This document shows positions 16,331-24,651 of a stretch of DNA of 43,136 nucleotides, in pieces (position 1 is the first letter of the stretch; every line of letters starts with the position of its first letter). Under the pieces are notes generated by a model that saw nothing but the letters and a program-made list of their open reading frames with translations, searched no databases and was not told the origin of the DNA. This DNA is from Endozoicomonas acroporae. GTDB taxonomy: Bacteria > Pseudomonadota > Gammaproteobacteria > Pseudomonadales > Endozoicomonadaceae. The translations under genes were made by a program, and so were the position numbers. Where the stretch lies: the NCBI RefSeq assembly GCF_002864045.1, contig NZ_PJPV01000129.1, positions 1 to 43,136 of the forward strand, read 5' to 3'.

Positions 16331-17650
16331 GTGCAACCATTTTCTTCAACTCATGTACCACTGTCAGAAGTAACCAGCAATCTCTACCCTGACGAACCAG
16401 CAAAAACCAATCCCACTGGTACATTAGGAAAGTTTGCAGTTGCTGTCCAGTCAGGTATTACTTCCTTCTTCAGCTCTCTCTCTCCCAATTATATTCCTGA
16501 GCATGAACGACAAACCAACCAGCCAACTGCCCCGGTTACCAATACGCTGCCTGCTGACAATAAAAACGACAAAACAAGCCTGGCGGATAATGTCGTCCAG
16601 GGGGTTGGGCTGGCCAGCAAGGCACTTTCCTGCTGGGTACCCAATGTGAGTGCAGTGAGCGATGCGATAGGAACAATCTGTTCTTACGTTTCTCTGGCGA
16701 ATAGCCTGGATAATATGGCTATTTTGGGAAAGTCGGGAAAGTCGGGAAAGTCGGGAAAGTCGGGTAAAGAGCCAACCAGCGGTTCAGAAAATGTGTCAAA
16801 ACATCATTTGCAAAAGGTCACTGATAAAAAACAGGAAGATGAAAAGCCGGGCAAGCCGGTAACCGCTTCGGGCACAACAAACCGTGTATCAGGTCCGGCC
16901 ATGGCAACCGTCACCCTGATGGCGATGGATCGGCTGGCGGGGGCTGCGGCCCAGGAGTCTTCATCAAGACCCAGCTTAACATCATCTTTGGACTTCAGTA
17001 CGAAGTCCCTCCAAAGTAACACAGCCTCGGTACCCGACAATAAAAGTAAAGAAATGAGCGGTCCAACTCTTTCTGTGTCTTCCAGTACAACGCAATCACC
17101 CACGGGCTCTCCCAAAGGATCATCGAGTACGTCGTCAATGAAAACCGGGACCACGAGCAGTCAAACATCACTTTCGTCAATGGCCAGCACAACCAGTTTG
17201 ATCAGTTCGACGCCCGCCCAAAGTTCGATAAGCTCGGCAGGGGAAAATCAAATAAAAGATAACAGTTCATCTAACCCGACAACGCCATTACAGTCCAGCA
17301 ATTCCACGATCGCTAGCGACGCATCAATGACCAACGCAACTACTGTGTTGTCTGGTACAACCATTACAGGAAGCACCACCTCAACGCCGTTACCGTCCAT
17401 CAATGCCACGATCACTACCACAACACCATTGCCAACGGCGGCAACGGCACTGCCCATCACGCCTGCACCATTGGCTGGAACCATCAGTCCCTGGGTTGTC
17501 CTGGGTGTCAGCCTGGGTACCGCTGTCACGATCGTTGCGGGCATTGGTCTATGCGCTCTCTACCAACACTATCATCGTCGGGACGAAGCACAGCAGCCAG
17601 CGGAACCTGAAATACCGTTGGAACACTTAAACCAGCAGGCCAATAACTGA
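16331..17650 (+). CDS. Ser/Thr-rich single-pass membrane protein, family member 2
   Basis: This 439-residue protein is nearly identical to the product at 14390 over the first ~205 residues and the C-terminus, but has a much longer Ser/Thr-rich linker (about residues 205-380). The linker is full of TTST, SSTT and SINAT segments. The start is GTG with TGGAG six bases upstream. A run of GKS triplets (about residues 133-146) varies in number from the sister gene. The hydrophobic helix lies at about 385-409, followed by YHRRDEAQQPAEPE. The length difference suggests loss of the linker in member 1 or growth here. The mucin-like linker suggests an extended stalk outside a membrane. The function is unknown. 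Confidence 0.75.
   Translation: MQPFSSTHVPLSEVTSNLYPDEPAKTNPTGTLGKFAVAVQSGITSFFSSLSPNYIPEHERQTNQPTAPVTNTLPADNKNDKTSLADNVVQGVGLASKALSCWVPNVSAVSDAIGTICSYVSLANSLDNMAILGKSGKSGKSGKSGKEPTSGSENVSKHHLQKVTDKKQEDEKPGKPVTASGTTNRVSGPAMATVTLMAMDRLAGAAAQESSSRPSLTSSLDFSTKSLQSNTASVPDNKSKEMSGPTLSVSSSTTQSPTGSPKGSSSTSSMKTGTTSSQTSLSSMASTTSLISSTPAQSSISSAGENQIKDNSSSNPTTPLQSSNSTIASDASMTNATTVLSGTTITGSTTSTPLPSINATITTTTPLPTAATALPITPAPLAGTISPWVVLGVSLGTAVTIVAGIGLCALYQHYHRRDEAQQPAEPEIPLEHLNQQANN
16726..16768 (+). repeat. Nine-base tandem repeat (GGGAAAGTC) inside a gene
   Basis: Four head-to-tail copies of GGGAAAGTC, plus a partial unit, encode the run GKSGKSGKSGKSGK in the membrane protein gene. The sister gene at 14390 has fewer copies (SGKSGKPGKEP). 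The unit is a multiple of three, so slippage changes length without breaking the frame. Confidence 0.85.
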
Positions 17651-17775
17651 TTGTACCCATTTATGAATGTTCTGCTGCCTGCATGGCTGGCTTGCAGGCA
17701 GCGGATTCCTCCTGGCAGCAGTGCTGGCTTTCTGCCTGTTTGAAACTGTGTTGACAACATTATGGAGAACAATAC

Positions 17776-20700
17776 ATGCAATCACATTTGCCATTGAACG
17801 CTACTCTGACCGCCCCTGCAGAAAACCCGGGAATTGCCTCGACAACCCAGTCTGAACCTGTGGGTAAATCCGGGAGGTTTGCCGTTACCATTCGATCAGG
17901 CATCACCTCTTTCTTCGCTTCGCTGTCGCCGGCTTATGTCCCCGAAAACCTGCTGCAACCCACCCTGATAAGCCAGCCCGTAACAGTGGATGTAATGAAC
18001 CCGGCCGATTCCGATAATAACAGCGGCAGGACAGGCTTGATGACCGATATCGTCCGGAAAGTTGGACTGGCCAGTAAGGTAGCCTCCTGTTGGATACCTT
18101 CCGTTAAGGTTGTCAGCGATGCAGTCAGCACCCTCTGCTCATCTGTTGCCCTGACTCAGGATTTGTACAGCATGATGGCCACAGAAGCACCAGGACGAAA
18201 ACAGAACAGGCCGGTCAACCGTTGCGGAGGCAGCATGTCCGGCCCCGCTGCTGCGACCCTGGCAATGGTTGCCCTGGACAGGCTTTCCGGTGCGGCGGCT
18301 GCCCCCTCTGCTGGAACACCGGGCTCACCGGACAACCCGATACTGGTGGGTGATAGCGAAACCCTGGGCAAAATTGGTAAGGAGTTCCCCCCTGACGCTT
18401 ACTACCGCCAGACAAAAACCTTCAGCCATAACAGCAGCGTGTCAGTGGGGGATGATGATCATCCGTTCACCGGCCACTATAACGGTGACTGTCATACCAT
18501 CAGACATCCCCGTCGCTGCGTATTTGACAAGCTCGGGCATCGTTCCGAGGTCCGCGACCTGCGCGTGGACAAGGCAGATATCAATAATGCGGATAAGTTC
18601 TCAGCGGCATTGGCCTGTAAAATGGAGGGAAAATCAACGATCCGCGATGTCCGGATCGACGATAGCCGCATCATCAATAGCAGAAAATCTGAACGGTTTG
18701 ACCCAGCGTGCACCGGTGTTATTACCGGGCTCCAGCAAAAAGGCGGCCTGATTGAGAGGGCCGAGGTAAAAAACAGTTCGGTCTCAACCTCAGGAAACTA
18801 CTCCCCGACCGGGATCGGCGCTGGTATAACACAGGGTAAGATGAACCTCCTGAAGGTGGAGGGGGCTCGGGTCACAACATCAGGTTTAAACTCAGATGCC
18901 GGTATCGGCGCTGGCGAAATGGAAGGACAGATTGAGCTGCTGACGGTTTCGGACAGCCAGGTAGAAACCTGGGGCAAACATGCGCATGCGGGGATTGGCG
19001 GGGGGGAGGTCGATGGTGATATACAACATCTGACGGTGTCGGGGACTAATGTCACCACCGACCAATATGGTGCAGATGCCGGCATTGGCGGAGGAATGGT
19101 CACCGGGAAAATTAATGACATGACGGTGGTGAAGAGTCGGGTCACTACCAATGGCACTAAGGCTTATGCCGGTATTGGTGGTGGGCAGGTTGGCGACGAC
19201 CGGTTTTTGGTAGGCAAGGTTAAGGGTTCCATCAATGACCTGGTTGCCCTGGACAGCCACGTGAGAACCGAAGGGAATGCCGCCTCTGCCGGCATTGGCG
19301 GCGGGTATGTGCATGACCGGGTCAACGGAACCACCGCAGTTAACTGCACGGTCTCAGCCGGTGGCAGGGGCGCAAATGATGGTGCTGCCATTGGTGCAGG
19401 CTTCAACACCGGCAAGGTGATCAATACCCGTGCAGTGGACTGCACAGTCACCACGGATACTGGCAATAATGCTGGTATCGCTGCCGGTGTGAATAGGAGG
19501 GGGAGGGAGGGCGTGATCGGGGAAGTCTCACGCAACAGCCGGGTTAACAGTAAAGAGGAGAATTATGGGAATCTGACGATGCCGGGTTTATGCCGTACTG
19601 CCGACCCACTTTTAGTCACCAGTGACTGTCAGGTGCAGCCGGATCCTGTTATGGATAACCCCTGGAATTGCTCAACAACGCCATTAATTGCGGAACGTGG
19701 GTCTGTCTGGAACCCCATTCCGATAAACGACAGCAAAACGTTCAATAAAATTGGCCTGGATGATGAGTATCCAGCCGATGTCCACTACATCCAGACCGGT
19801 GATCTGGAGGGTTCTGAGCTGGATTATGATAAAACTGTCGTTTTTTCCGGCCATTATGATGGACAGAAGCGTATCATTGATAAGCAAACAATGTGTTTAT
19901 TCCCGGACCTTCGGGGCAGCGTTAACAATCTGCAAGTGGTTAATGCCCGGGTATCGGCAGAAAACGAAGCCGCAGCGGTGGTCGCCTGCACCATGGACGG
20001 CACCAGCCGGATCGGGAATATCAAGGTTGCCAACGCCAGCGTAACCATTCACGGTGATTTCCCGGCAGAGGGGGGTATTATTACGGCAAAACAACTCAGC
20101 AAGGAAAGCCGCATTGAAAATATTGAAGTACACAACTGCACCGTTGAAACAAGGGGGGGAGACCAGCTTGCCGGTATGGTCGCGGGTGAGATCCGGGGGC
20201 AGGTTGATAACGTTACGGTACAAAATAGCCGGGTAAGTACCCAAGGTGACGAAGCCCATGGGGGGATCGGAGGTGGGCTTATTAAGGGCAAACTCAGCCA
20301 TCTCACGTCGGTATGTAACAACGTGGAAGTCTCTGGCTCTGACGCTTTCGCCGGCATTGGCGGTGGCCAGATTGATCCTCGGGGTGAAGTCCGTGACCTG
20401 ACGGCGATTAACAGTACCGTAAGAACCATTAGCGATGGTGCCAATGCCGGAGTTGGTGCCGGATTTATAAGCCTTGCCGGGGAAGCAAACAATATCACTG
20501 CACTGAACTGCCGGGTATTCACCATGGGCAACGGTGCTAATGCCGGAGTCGGTGCCGGTAAAATTGAGCGCTATGGTAAACTCAATGCCATAACCGCCGT
20601 AAACAGCGAGGTGATTGCGGTTGGTAAAAATAGCAGTGCCGATGTCGCTGCCGGCTATGCTGCCAGCGGGTTTTCAGATATATCCGATGCGAGGTTGACT

Positions 20701-21201
20701 GATATCCGCACCGTAAACACCCGGGTTAATTTTCAGACCTACAGTGATACCAATATCAGCGCCGATACACTCTGTGCCTCAGCTGACCAGCGTTTTGTCA
20801 GCTCCGATTGCCAGCTGAGTTCATCATTACCCGATGGCACATGCCCAACAACAACACCGATGACATCATTTACGGGCATGCCTTTAACCCTGCCCACGTC
20901 ATCAACAATGGCTGCGGCTACACCTGCCATTGCAACAGGCCAGAGCACAGGCGCAATTGCCGATACAACACCGATGACATCATTTACGGGCATGCCTTTA
21001 ACCCTGCCCACGTCATCAACAATGGCTGCGGCTGCACCTGCCATTGCAACAGGCCTGAGCACAGGCGCAATTGCCGGTATTGTCGTCGGCGTTACTGCCG
21101 TGGTTGCCGTGGCCGGTCTTGGTGGTGTGTGTCTCTATCGCTACTACCATCGGGGAAAAGAGTCTGAACCACAGCAACTGCTGCAATTGGATGATATATA
21201 G
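17776..21201 (+). CDS. Large membrane-anchored beta-helix protein with two GLUG-like modules
   Basis: This 1141-residue protein starts at ATG 17776, with TGGAG eight bases upstream. Residues 1-175 match the N-terminal domain of the two preceding genes (GRFAVTIRSGITSFFASLSP, RKVGLASKVASCWIPSVKVV, SGPAAATLAMVALDRLSGAA). Two related modules follow, at about 187-640 and 646-1010. Each opens with NPI-x-x-x-DS-[EK]T-x-x-KIG, then a GHY-[ND]-G motif, then runs of about 35-residue rungs such as AGIGGGEVDGDIQHLTVSGT. These resemble GLUG-type right-handed beta-helix repeats of bacterial surface proteins. A duplicated Thr/Ser-rich segment precedes a hydrophobic helix (about 1098-1120) and the tail YRYYHRGKE. 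It is likely a displayed adhesin or ligand. The substrate is unknown, and no signal peptide is evident. Confidence 0.8.
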   Translation: MQSHLPLNATLTAPAENPGIASTTQSEPVGKSGRFAVTIRSGITSFFASLSPAYVPENLLQPTLISQPVTVDVMNPADSDNNSGRTGLMTDIVRKVGLASKVASCWIPSVKVVSDAVSTLCSSVALTQDLYSMMATEAPGRKQNRPVNRCGGSMSGPAAATLAMVALDRLSGAAAAPSAGTPGSPDNPILVGDSETLGKIGKEFPPDAYYRQTKTFSHNSSVSVGDDDHPFTGHYNGDCHTIRHPRRCVFDKLGHRSEVRDLRVDKADINNADKFSAALACKMEGKSTIRDVRIDDSRIINSRKSERFDPACTGVITGLQQKGGLIERAEVKNSSVSTSGNYSPTGIGAGITQGKMNLLKVEGARVTTSGLNSDAGIGAGEMEGQIELLTVSDSQVETWGKHAHAGIGGGEVDGDIQHLTVSGTNVTTDQYGADAGIGGGMVTGKINDMTVVKSRVTTNGTKAYAGIGGGQVGDDRFLVGKVKGSINDLVALDSHVRTEGNAASAGIGGGYVHDRVNGTTAVNCTVSAGGRGANDGAAIGAGFNTGKVINTRAVDCTVTTDTGNNAGIAAGVNRRGREGVIGEVSRNSRVNSKEENYGNLTMPGLCRTADPLLVTSDCQVQPDPVMDNPWNCSTTPLIAERGSVWNPIPINDSKTFNKIGLDDEYPADVHYIQTGDLEGSELDYDKTVVFSGHYDGQKRIIDKQTMCLFPDLRGSVNNLQVVNARVSAENEAAAVVACTMDGTSRIGNIKVANASVTIHGDFPAEGGIITAKQLSKESRIENIEVHNCTVETRGGDQLAGMVAGEIRGQVDNVTVQNSRVSTQGDEAHGGIGGGLIKGKLSHLTSVCNNVEVSGSDAFAGIGGGQIDPRGEVRDLTAINSTVRTISDGANAGVGAGFISLAGEANNITALNCRVFTMGNGANAGVGAGKIERYGKLNAITAVNSEVIAVGKNSSADVAAGYAASGFSDISDARLTDIRTVNTRVNFQTYSDTNISADTLCASADQRFVSSDCQLSSSLPDGTCPTTTPMTSFTGMPLTLPTSSTMAAATPAIATGQSTGAIADTTPMTSFTGMPLTLPTSSTMAAAAPAIATGLSTGAIAGIVVGVTAVVAVAGLGGVCLYRYYHRGKESEPQQLLQLDDI
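20851..21076 (+). repeat. Direct tandem repeat of 114-bp period near the 3' end of the beta-helix gene
   Basis: Two units (20851-20962 and 20965-21076) differ at only a couple of positions. They encode two copies of a 38-residue Thr/Ser/Pro/Ala-rich segment (TTPMTSFTGMPLTLPTSSTM...) just before the membrane helix. The period is a multiple of three, so copy number can change without a frameshift. This would lengthen or shorten the stalk. Confidence 0.92.
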
Positions 21202-21344
21202 TTTCTCAAAAGGCTATTTTCGGATTTCAGGCTGCTTTAGAAATTTAAAACTTCCCTTGAGTTATCCCGTTCTCAGGGAGTACGCTTGCAATAAAAATAA
21301 ACCAGTGTGAAGCCACGCTGCTGACAAAAGTGGTGACAAAATCT

Positions 21345-22784
21345 ATGACCGATATTATTACAACAGCCCGCGACCAACTGCTGACTCCAGCCAATATCGG
21401 CGACAGTGAACTCAGCAGGATTCTGGATAACATTCTGGGGCACAATGTGGATGCCGCTGACCTCTATTTTCAATCCATGCGCCATGAGTCCTGGGTGCTG
21501 GAAGATGGCATCGTTAAGGAAGGCAGTTTCAATGTCGACAGCGGGGTCGGTGTTCGCGCCATGAGTGGCGAGAAGACCGGTTTTGCCTACTCCAATGAAA
21601 TTATTCTCCCGGCACTGGAACAGGCTGCCGGTGCCGCCCGAAGTATTGCCCGGGTCGGCCAGCAGCAGCAGGTTCAGGCATGGCAGCGCAGCCAGCCACT
21701 GTCGCTCTACGGAACCGCCAATCCTCTGGATTCTTTAACCAGTGAAGATAAAGTTGATCTGCTGAAAAAGCTCGACCAGGAAGCCCGCAAGGCCGACCCC
21801 AGTGTCAAGCAGGTGACAGTGAGTCTGGCCGGTGTCCATGAGGTGGTGCTGGTAGCCGCCTCCGATGGCACGCTGGCCGCGGATATTCGCCCGCTGGTTC
21901 GTTTGAATGTCAGTGTTATTGCTGAAAAAGAGGGGCGTATTGAGCGCGGGTCTGCCGGAGGCGGCGGCCGGGGTGACTACCTTCAGTTCCTGCTCAACGA
22001 CACCGGCCTTGAGTATGCCCGCAAAGCCGTGCGTCAGGCGATGACCAATCTTGAAGCAGTGGCCGCTCCGGCAGGCACCATGCCGGTGGTATTAAGCGCT
22101 GGCTGGTCCGGGGTGCTGCTGCACGAAGCGGTAGGTCATGGACTGGAAGGTGACTTTAACCGTAAAGGGTCGTCTGCCTATGCTGGCCGGATTGGTGAAC
22201 GGGTGGCTTCTCCACTCTGTACCATTGTTGATGACGGTACGCTGGGCGGTCGTCGTGGTTCCATGAATATGGACGATGAGGGCGTACCCACAGAAAGCAC
22301 CGTCCTGATTGAAAATGGTATTCTCAAAGGCTATATGCAGGATAAGCTGAACGCTCGTTTAATGGGCGTTACACCGACCGGTAATGGACGACGTGAGTCG
22401 TATTCCTGTCTGCCCATGCCAAGGATGACCAATACCTATATGCTGGCTGGCAAGCATGACCCTGAGGAGATTATCAGTACCGTTAAAAAAGGCATCTATG
22501 TGGAGAACATGGGCGGTGGTCAGGTGGATATTACCTCCGGTAAGTTTGTGTTCTCCACCAGTGAGGCCTGGTTGATCGAAAATGGCAAAAAGACCGTGCC
22601 AGTCAAGGGCGCAACCCTGATCGGTAACGGCCCTGATGTGATGAACAAGGTGTCCATGGTCGGCAATGACCTGGAACTGGACCCGGGTGTCGGGGTCTGT
22701 GGTAAGGATGGTCAGTCTGTTCCGGTGGGTGTTGGTCAGCCGACGTTGAAGATTGATGAAATTACCGTGGGTGGTACGGCTTAA
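21345..22784 (+). CDS. tldD: Metalloprotease TldD
   Basis: This is a clear TldD: the zinc motif HEAVGH at residues 260-265 with GHGLEGDFNRKG after it, the conserved Cys of GVCGKDGQS near residue 452, and family blocks DLYFQSMRHESWVLEDGIVK, GVGVRAMSGEKTGFAY and TPTGNGRRESY. In Enterobacteria TldD pairs with TldE/PmbA, forming a protease that trims unfolded peptides such as microcin B17 precursor and CcdA. From ATG 21345 the product has 479 residues, close to the usual ~480. In-frame GTG codons at 21330 and 21333 are alternatives, and no strong Shine-Dalgarno sequence decides. No tldE gene is nearby in this window. Confidence 0.95.
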   Translation: MTDIITTARDQLLTPANIGDSELSRILDNILGHNVDAADLYFQSMRHESWVLEDGIVKEGSFNVDSGVGVRAMSGEKTGFAYSNEIILPALEQAAGAARSIARVGQQQQVQAWQRSQPLSLYGTANPLDSLTSEDKVDLLKKLDQEARKADPSVKQVTVSLAGVHEVVLVAASDGTLAADIRPLVRLNVSVIAEKEGRIERGSAGGGGRGDYLQFLLNDTGLEYARKAVRQAMTNLEAVAAPAGTMPVVLSAGWSGVLLHEAVGHGLEGDFNRKGSSAYAGRIGERVASPLCTIVDDGTLGGRRGSMNMDDEGVPTESTVLIENGILKGYMQDKLNARLMGVTPTGNGRRESYSCLPMPRMTNTYMLAGKHDPEEIISTVKKGIYVENMGGGQVDITSGKFVFSTSEAWLIENGKKTVPVKGATLIGNGPDVMNKVSMVGNDLELDPGVGVCGKDGQSVPVGVGQPTLKIDEITVGGTA

Positions 22785-22800
22785 TATTCTCTGCCGGTTT

Positions 22801-22831
22801 TGCCCATCGTTTCAGTCAAAAACGGTGGGCA
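22801..22831 (+). terminator. Hairpin terminator after tldD
   Basis: TGCCCATCGTTT and AAACGGTGGGCA pair over 12 positions with one U-G wobble in plus-strand RNA, followed by a T-rich stretch (GTTTATTTTTG) after a few bases. It lies 16 bases after tldD and overlaps the 3' end of the convergent Nudix gene. In the opposite RNA the wobble becomes an A-C mismatch, so it suits tldD better. Confidence 0.55.
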
Positions 22832-23474
22832 GTTCCCGTTTATTTTTGTGTTCCAGTAATAATTGGATATCTTCCGGCAAGGTTCTTCCCCCGGAAAGCT
22901 CTGGCAGATCGTCAATATCAAAAAAGCCGATATCGGAAATTTCAATATTCTCTTTTGGGGCTCCACCGGTCAATTCGCAGAGAAAAATCAATTTGTAGAT
23001 ATGATAGGGGCTTCGTGGGCGGTAGGGGTGTTGCTGGGTATCCCGAACAGCGACCAGCTTTAATGCCCTGGCGGTATAGCCAGACTCTTCCACAATTTCC
23101 CGCTCGACCCCATAAGCGGGAGGTTCACACACATCGCCCCAGCCTCCGGGCAGAGCCCAGCGCCCATCAGACCGCTCTTTGACCAGCAGTATTTTATTAT
23201 CGAGGAATACGCCACCACGGAGGTCAATCTTCGGGGTGGCATAACCATGATCTGGCAGAAAGTAGTCGTTCACTTTTGCTGTGGGGGCTCCGGTGAGCAG
23301 TGCGGTCATATCATGGGCAATAGCCTGTAATTGCTGGTATCGCTCAAGGTCAAATTCACCTCTGGAGAAGTTGAGCCCGTTCTGGGCAATGGCCCGGATC
23401 TTTTCTGCCCAGTCGATCCATGGATTGTTATCCGGGTCATTCTTTTTCAGATCAACGTCAGGTTTATCAACCAT
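22812..23474 (-). CDS. Nudix hydrolase with N-terminal Nudix_N-type domain
   Basis: A perfect Nudix box lies at residues ~111-133 (G-x5-E-x7-REIVEESGY; GWGDVCEPPAYGVEREIVEE). Family members hydrolyse nucleoside diphosphates linked to another group, using Mg2+ bound by the box glutamates. The first ~65 residues (WAEKIRAIAQNGLNFSRGEF, DLERYQQLQAIA) resemble the helical N-terminal domain found in ADP-ribose/NADH-type Nudix enzymes of Firmicutes and others. ATG at 23474 with GGGAG upstream is preferred to the adjacent GTG at 23477, giving 220 residues. It is last in a minus-strand run after the AI-2E-family and M32 genes, 21-24 bases from the former. The exact substrate cannot be read from sequence. 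Confidence 0.9.
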   Translation of the reverse strand: MVDKPDVDLKKNDPDNNPWIDWAEKIRAIAQNGLNFSRGEFDLERYQQLQAIAHDMTALLTGAPTAKVNDYFLPDHGYATPKIDLRGGVFLDNKILLVKERSDGRWALPGGWGDVCEPPAYGVEREIVEESGYTARALKLVAVRDTQQHPYRPRSPYHIYKLIFLCELTGGAPKENIEISDIGFFDIDDLPELSGGRTLPEDIQLLLEHKNKRELPTVFD

Positions 23475-23498
23475 CACCGGCTCCCTTTTACGTATTAA

Positions 23499-24554
23499 TC
23501 AGCTGTTCTTCTGTTGGTGTTGCTCTGCACTGTCGTCAGGTCCTAACAGAATAGCCATGTTCCGCCACTGTCTGGAAGATTCCATCATGATTTTAATGAA
23601 CATGGTCAGTGGAACGGAGAGAATCATCCCTACAGGCCCTAACAGCCAGCCCCAGAAGATCAACGACAGAAAGACGACCAGGGGCGACAATCCCAGCCCT
23701 TGTCCCATAACGTTAGGCTCAATGATATTACCGATAAACACGTTTATTGCCAGGTAGCCCGCCAGAACCAGCATGGCATCGCCATAGCCAAACTGCAGCA
23801 GTGTCAGCAGAATGCCGGGAATAGCCGCCACGATGGAGCCGACATTAGGGATAAAGTTAAACAGAAAAGCGACCAGCCCCCAGAGCACATAAAAGTTCAC
23901 CCCTTTCGCCCAGAGCATGGTGCCAACCAGCAGGCCAGTGATCATACTGATCAGCGTTTTCAGGGCCACATAACGGTTAAATGAGTGGAGGAAACGACGC
24001 ATGCTCTGTAATTCATGGTCCGGGGATGACAGTGCTATGCGCAGCTTACCCGGCAGCAGCGGGGCTTCCAGCAGCATGAAGATAGCGGCGATTAAAATCA
24101 GCAGGGCAAAACTCATGGTACTGCCGAGTTTGCCAATCATATTGGTCAGCAGACTGACAAGTGCCGATGGGTCAAAGGAGTCCATAAAGGTTTTCAGGTC
24201 AACACGGATATTTTTCTGTGCCAGGAAGGCCTGAGTCCTGTTAAACGACTCAGTCAGCTGATCACGATACCCGGGCAGTGCGGCGGTAAACTCCTGAACC
24301 GTGCTGGCAACATTACCCAGGAATAACAGGGCGAAGATGACAAAGGCCGTTAAGGTAAACAGGATTCCAACGATTCGGGGGACCCTGAACCGCGCCAGCA
24401 AGTCAACCACCGGATTGGCCAGCAAGGCAAGCAGGGCAGAAAGCAGCAGGGGAATAACCAGTGTGCTGCCCAGCTTGATCCCCGTTATGATGATAATCAG
24501 TGCTGCCAGCCCCTGAAATATATGGCGGACATGTGTCGTTTTGATGCCCCGCAT
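23499..24554 (-). CDS. AI-2E family transporter (PerM/TqsA-like membrane protein)
   Basis: This 351-residue polytopic protein has hydrophobic pairs near the N-terminus (LAALIIIITGIKLGSTLVIP, ALLALLANPVVDLLARF) and at the C-terminal half (FLFNFIPNVGSIVAAIPGIL, IEPNVMGQGLGLSPLVVFLS). These blocks are typical of the AI-2E/UPF0118 family. Family members export small molecules such as autoinducer-2 or act as Na+/H+ antiporters; which applies here is not decidable. GAGG lies eight bases before the ATG. It stands between the M32 peptidase gene (97 bases upstream) and the Nudix gene and may be cotranscribed with both. Confidence 0.92.
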   Translation of the reverse strand: MRGIKTTHVRHIFQGLAALIIIITGIKLGSTLVIPLLLSALLALLANPVVDLLARFRVPRIVGILFTLTAFVIFALLFLGNVASTVQEFTAALPGYRDQLTESFNRTQAFLAQKNIRVDLKTFMDSFDPSALVSLLTNMIGKLGSTMSFALLILIAAIFMLLEAPLLPGKLRIALSSPDHELQSMRRFLHSFNRYVALKTLISMITGLLVGTMLWAKGVNFYVLWGLVAFLFNFIPNVGSIVAAIPGILLTLLQFGYGDAMLVLAGYLAINVFIGNIIEPNVMGQGLGLSPLVVFLSLIFWGWLLGPVGMILSVPLTMFIKIMMESSRQWRNMAILLGPDDSAEQHQQKNS

Positions 24555-24651
24555 CAGGTTAACCTCGATGATAATAATGGAGAGATGCAGTCGATTTCAT
24601 CATAGTTAACCCGGGCGTACTATTGATGAAAATGCTATTTATCAGGGCCTG

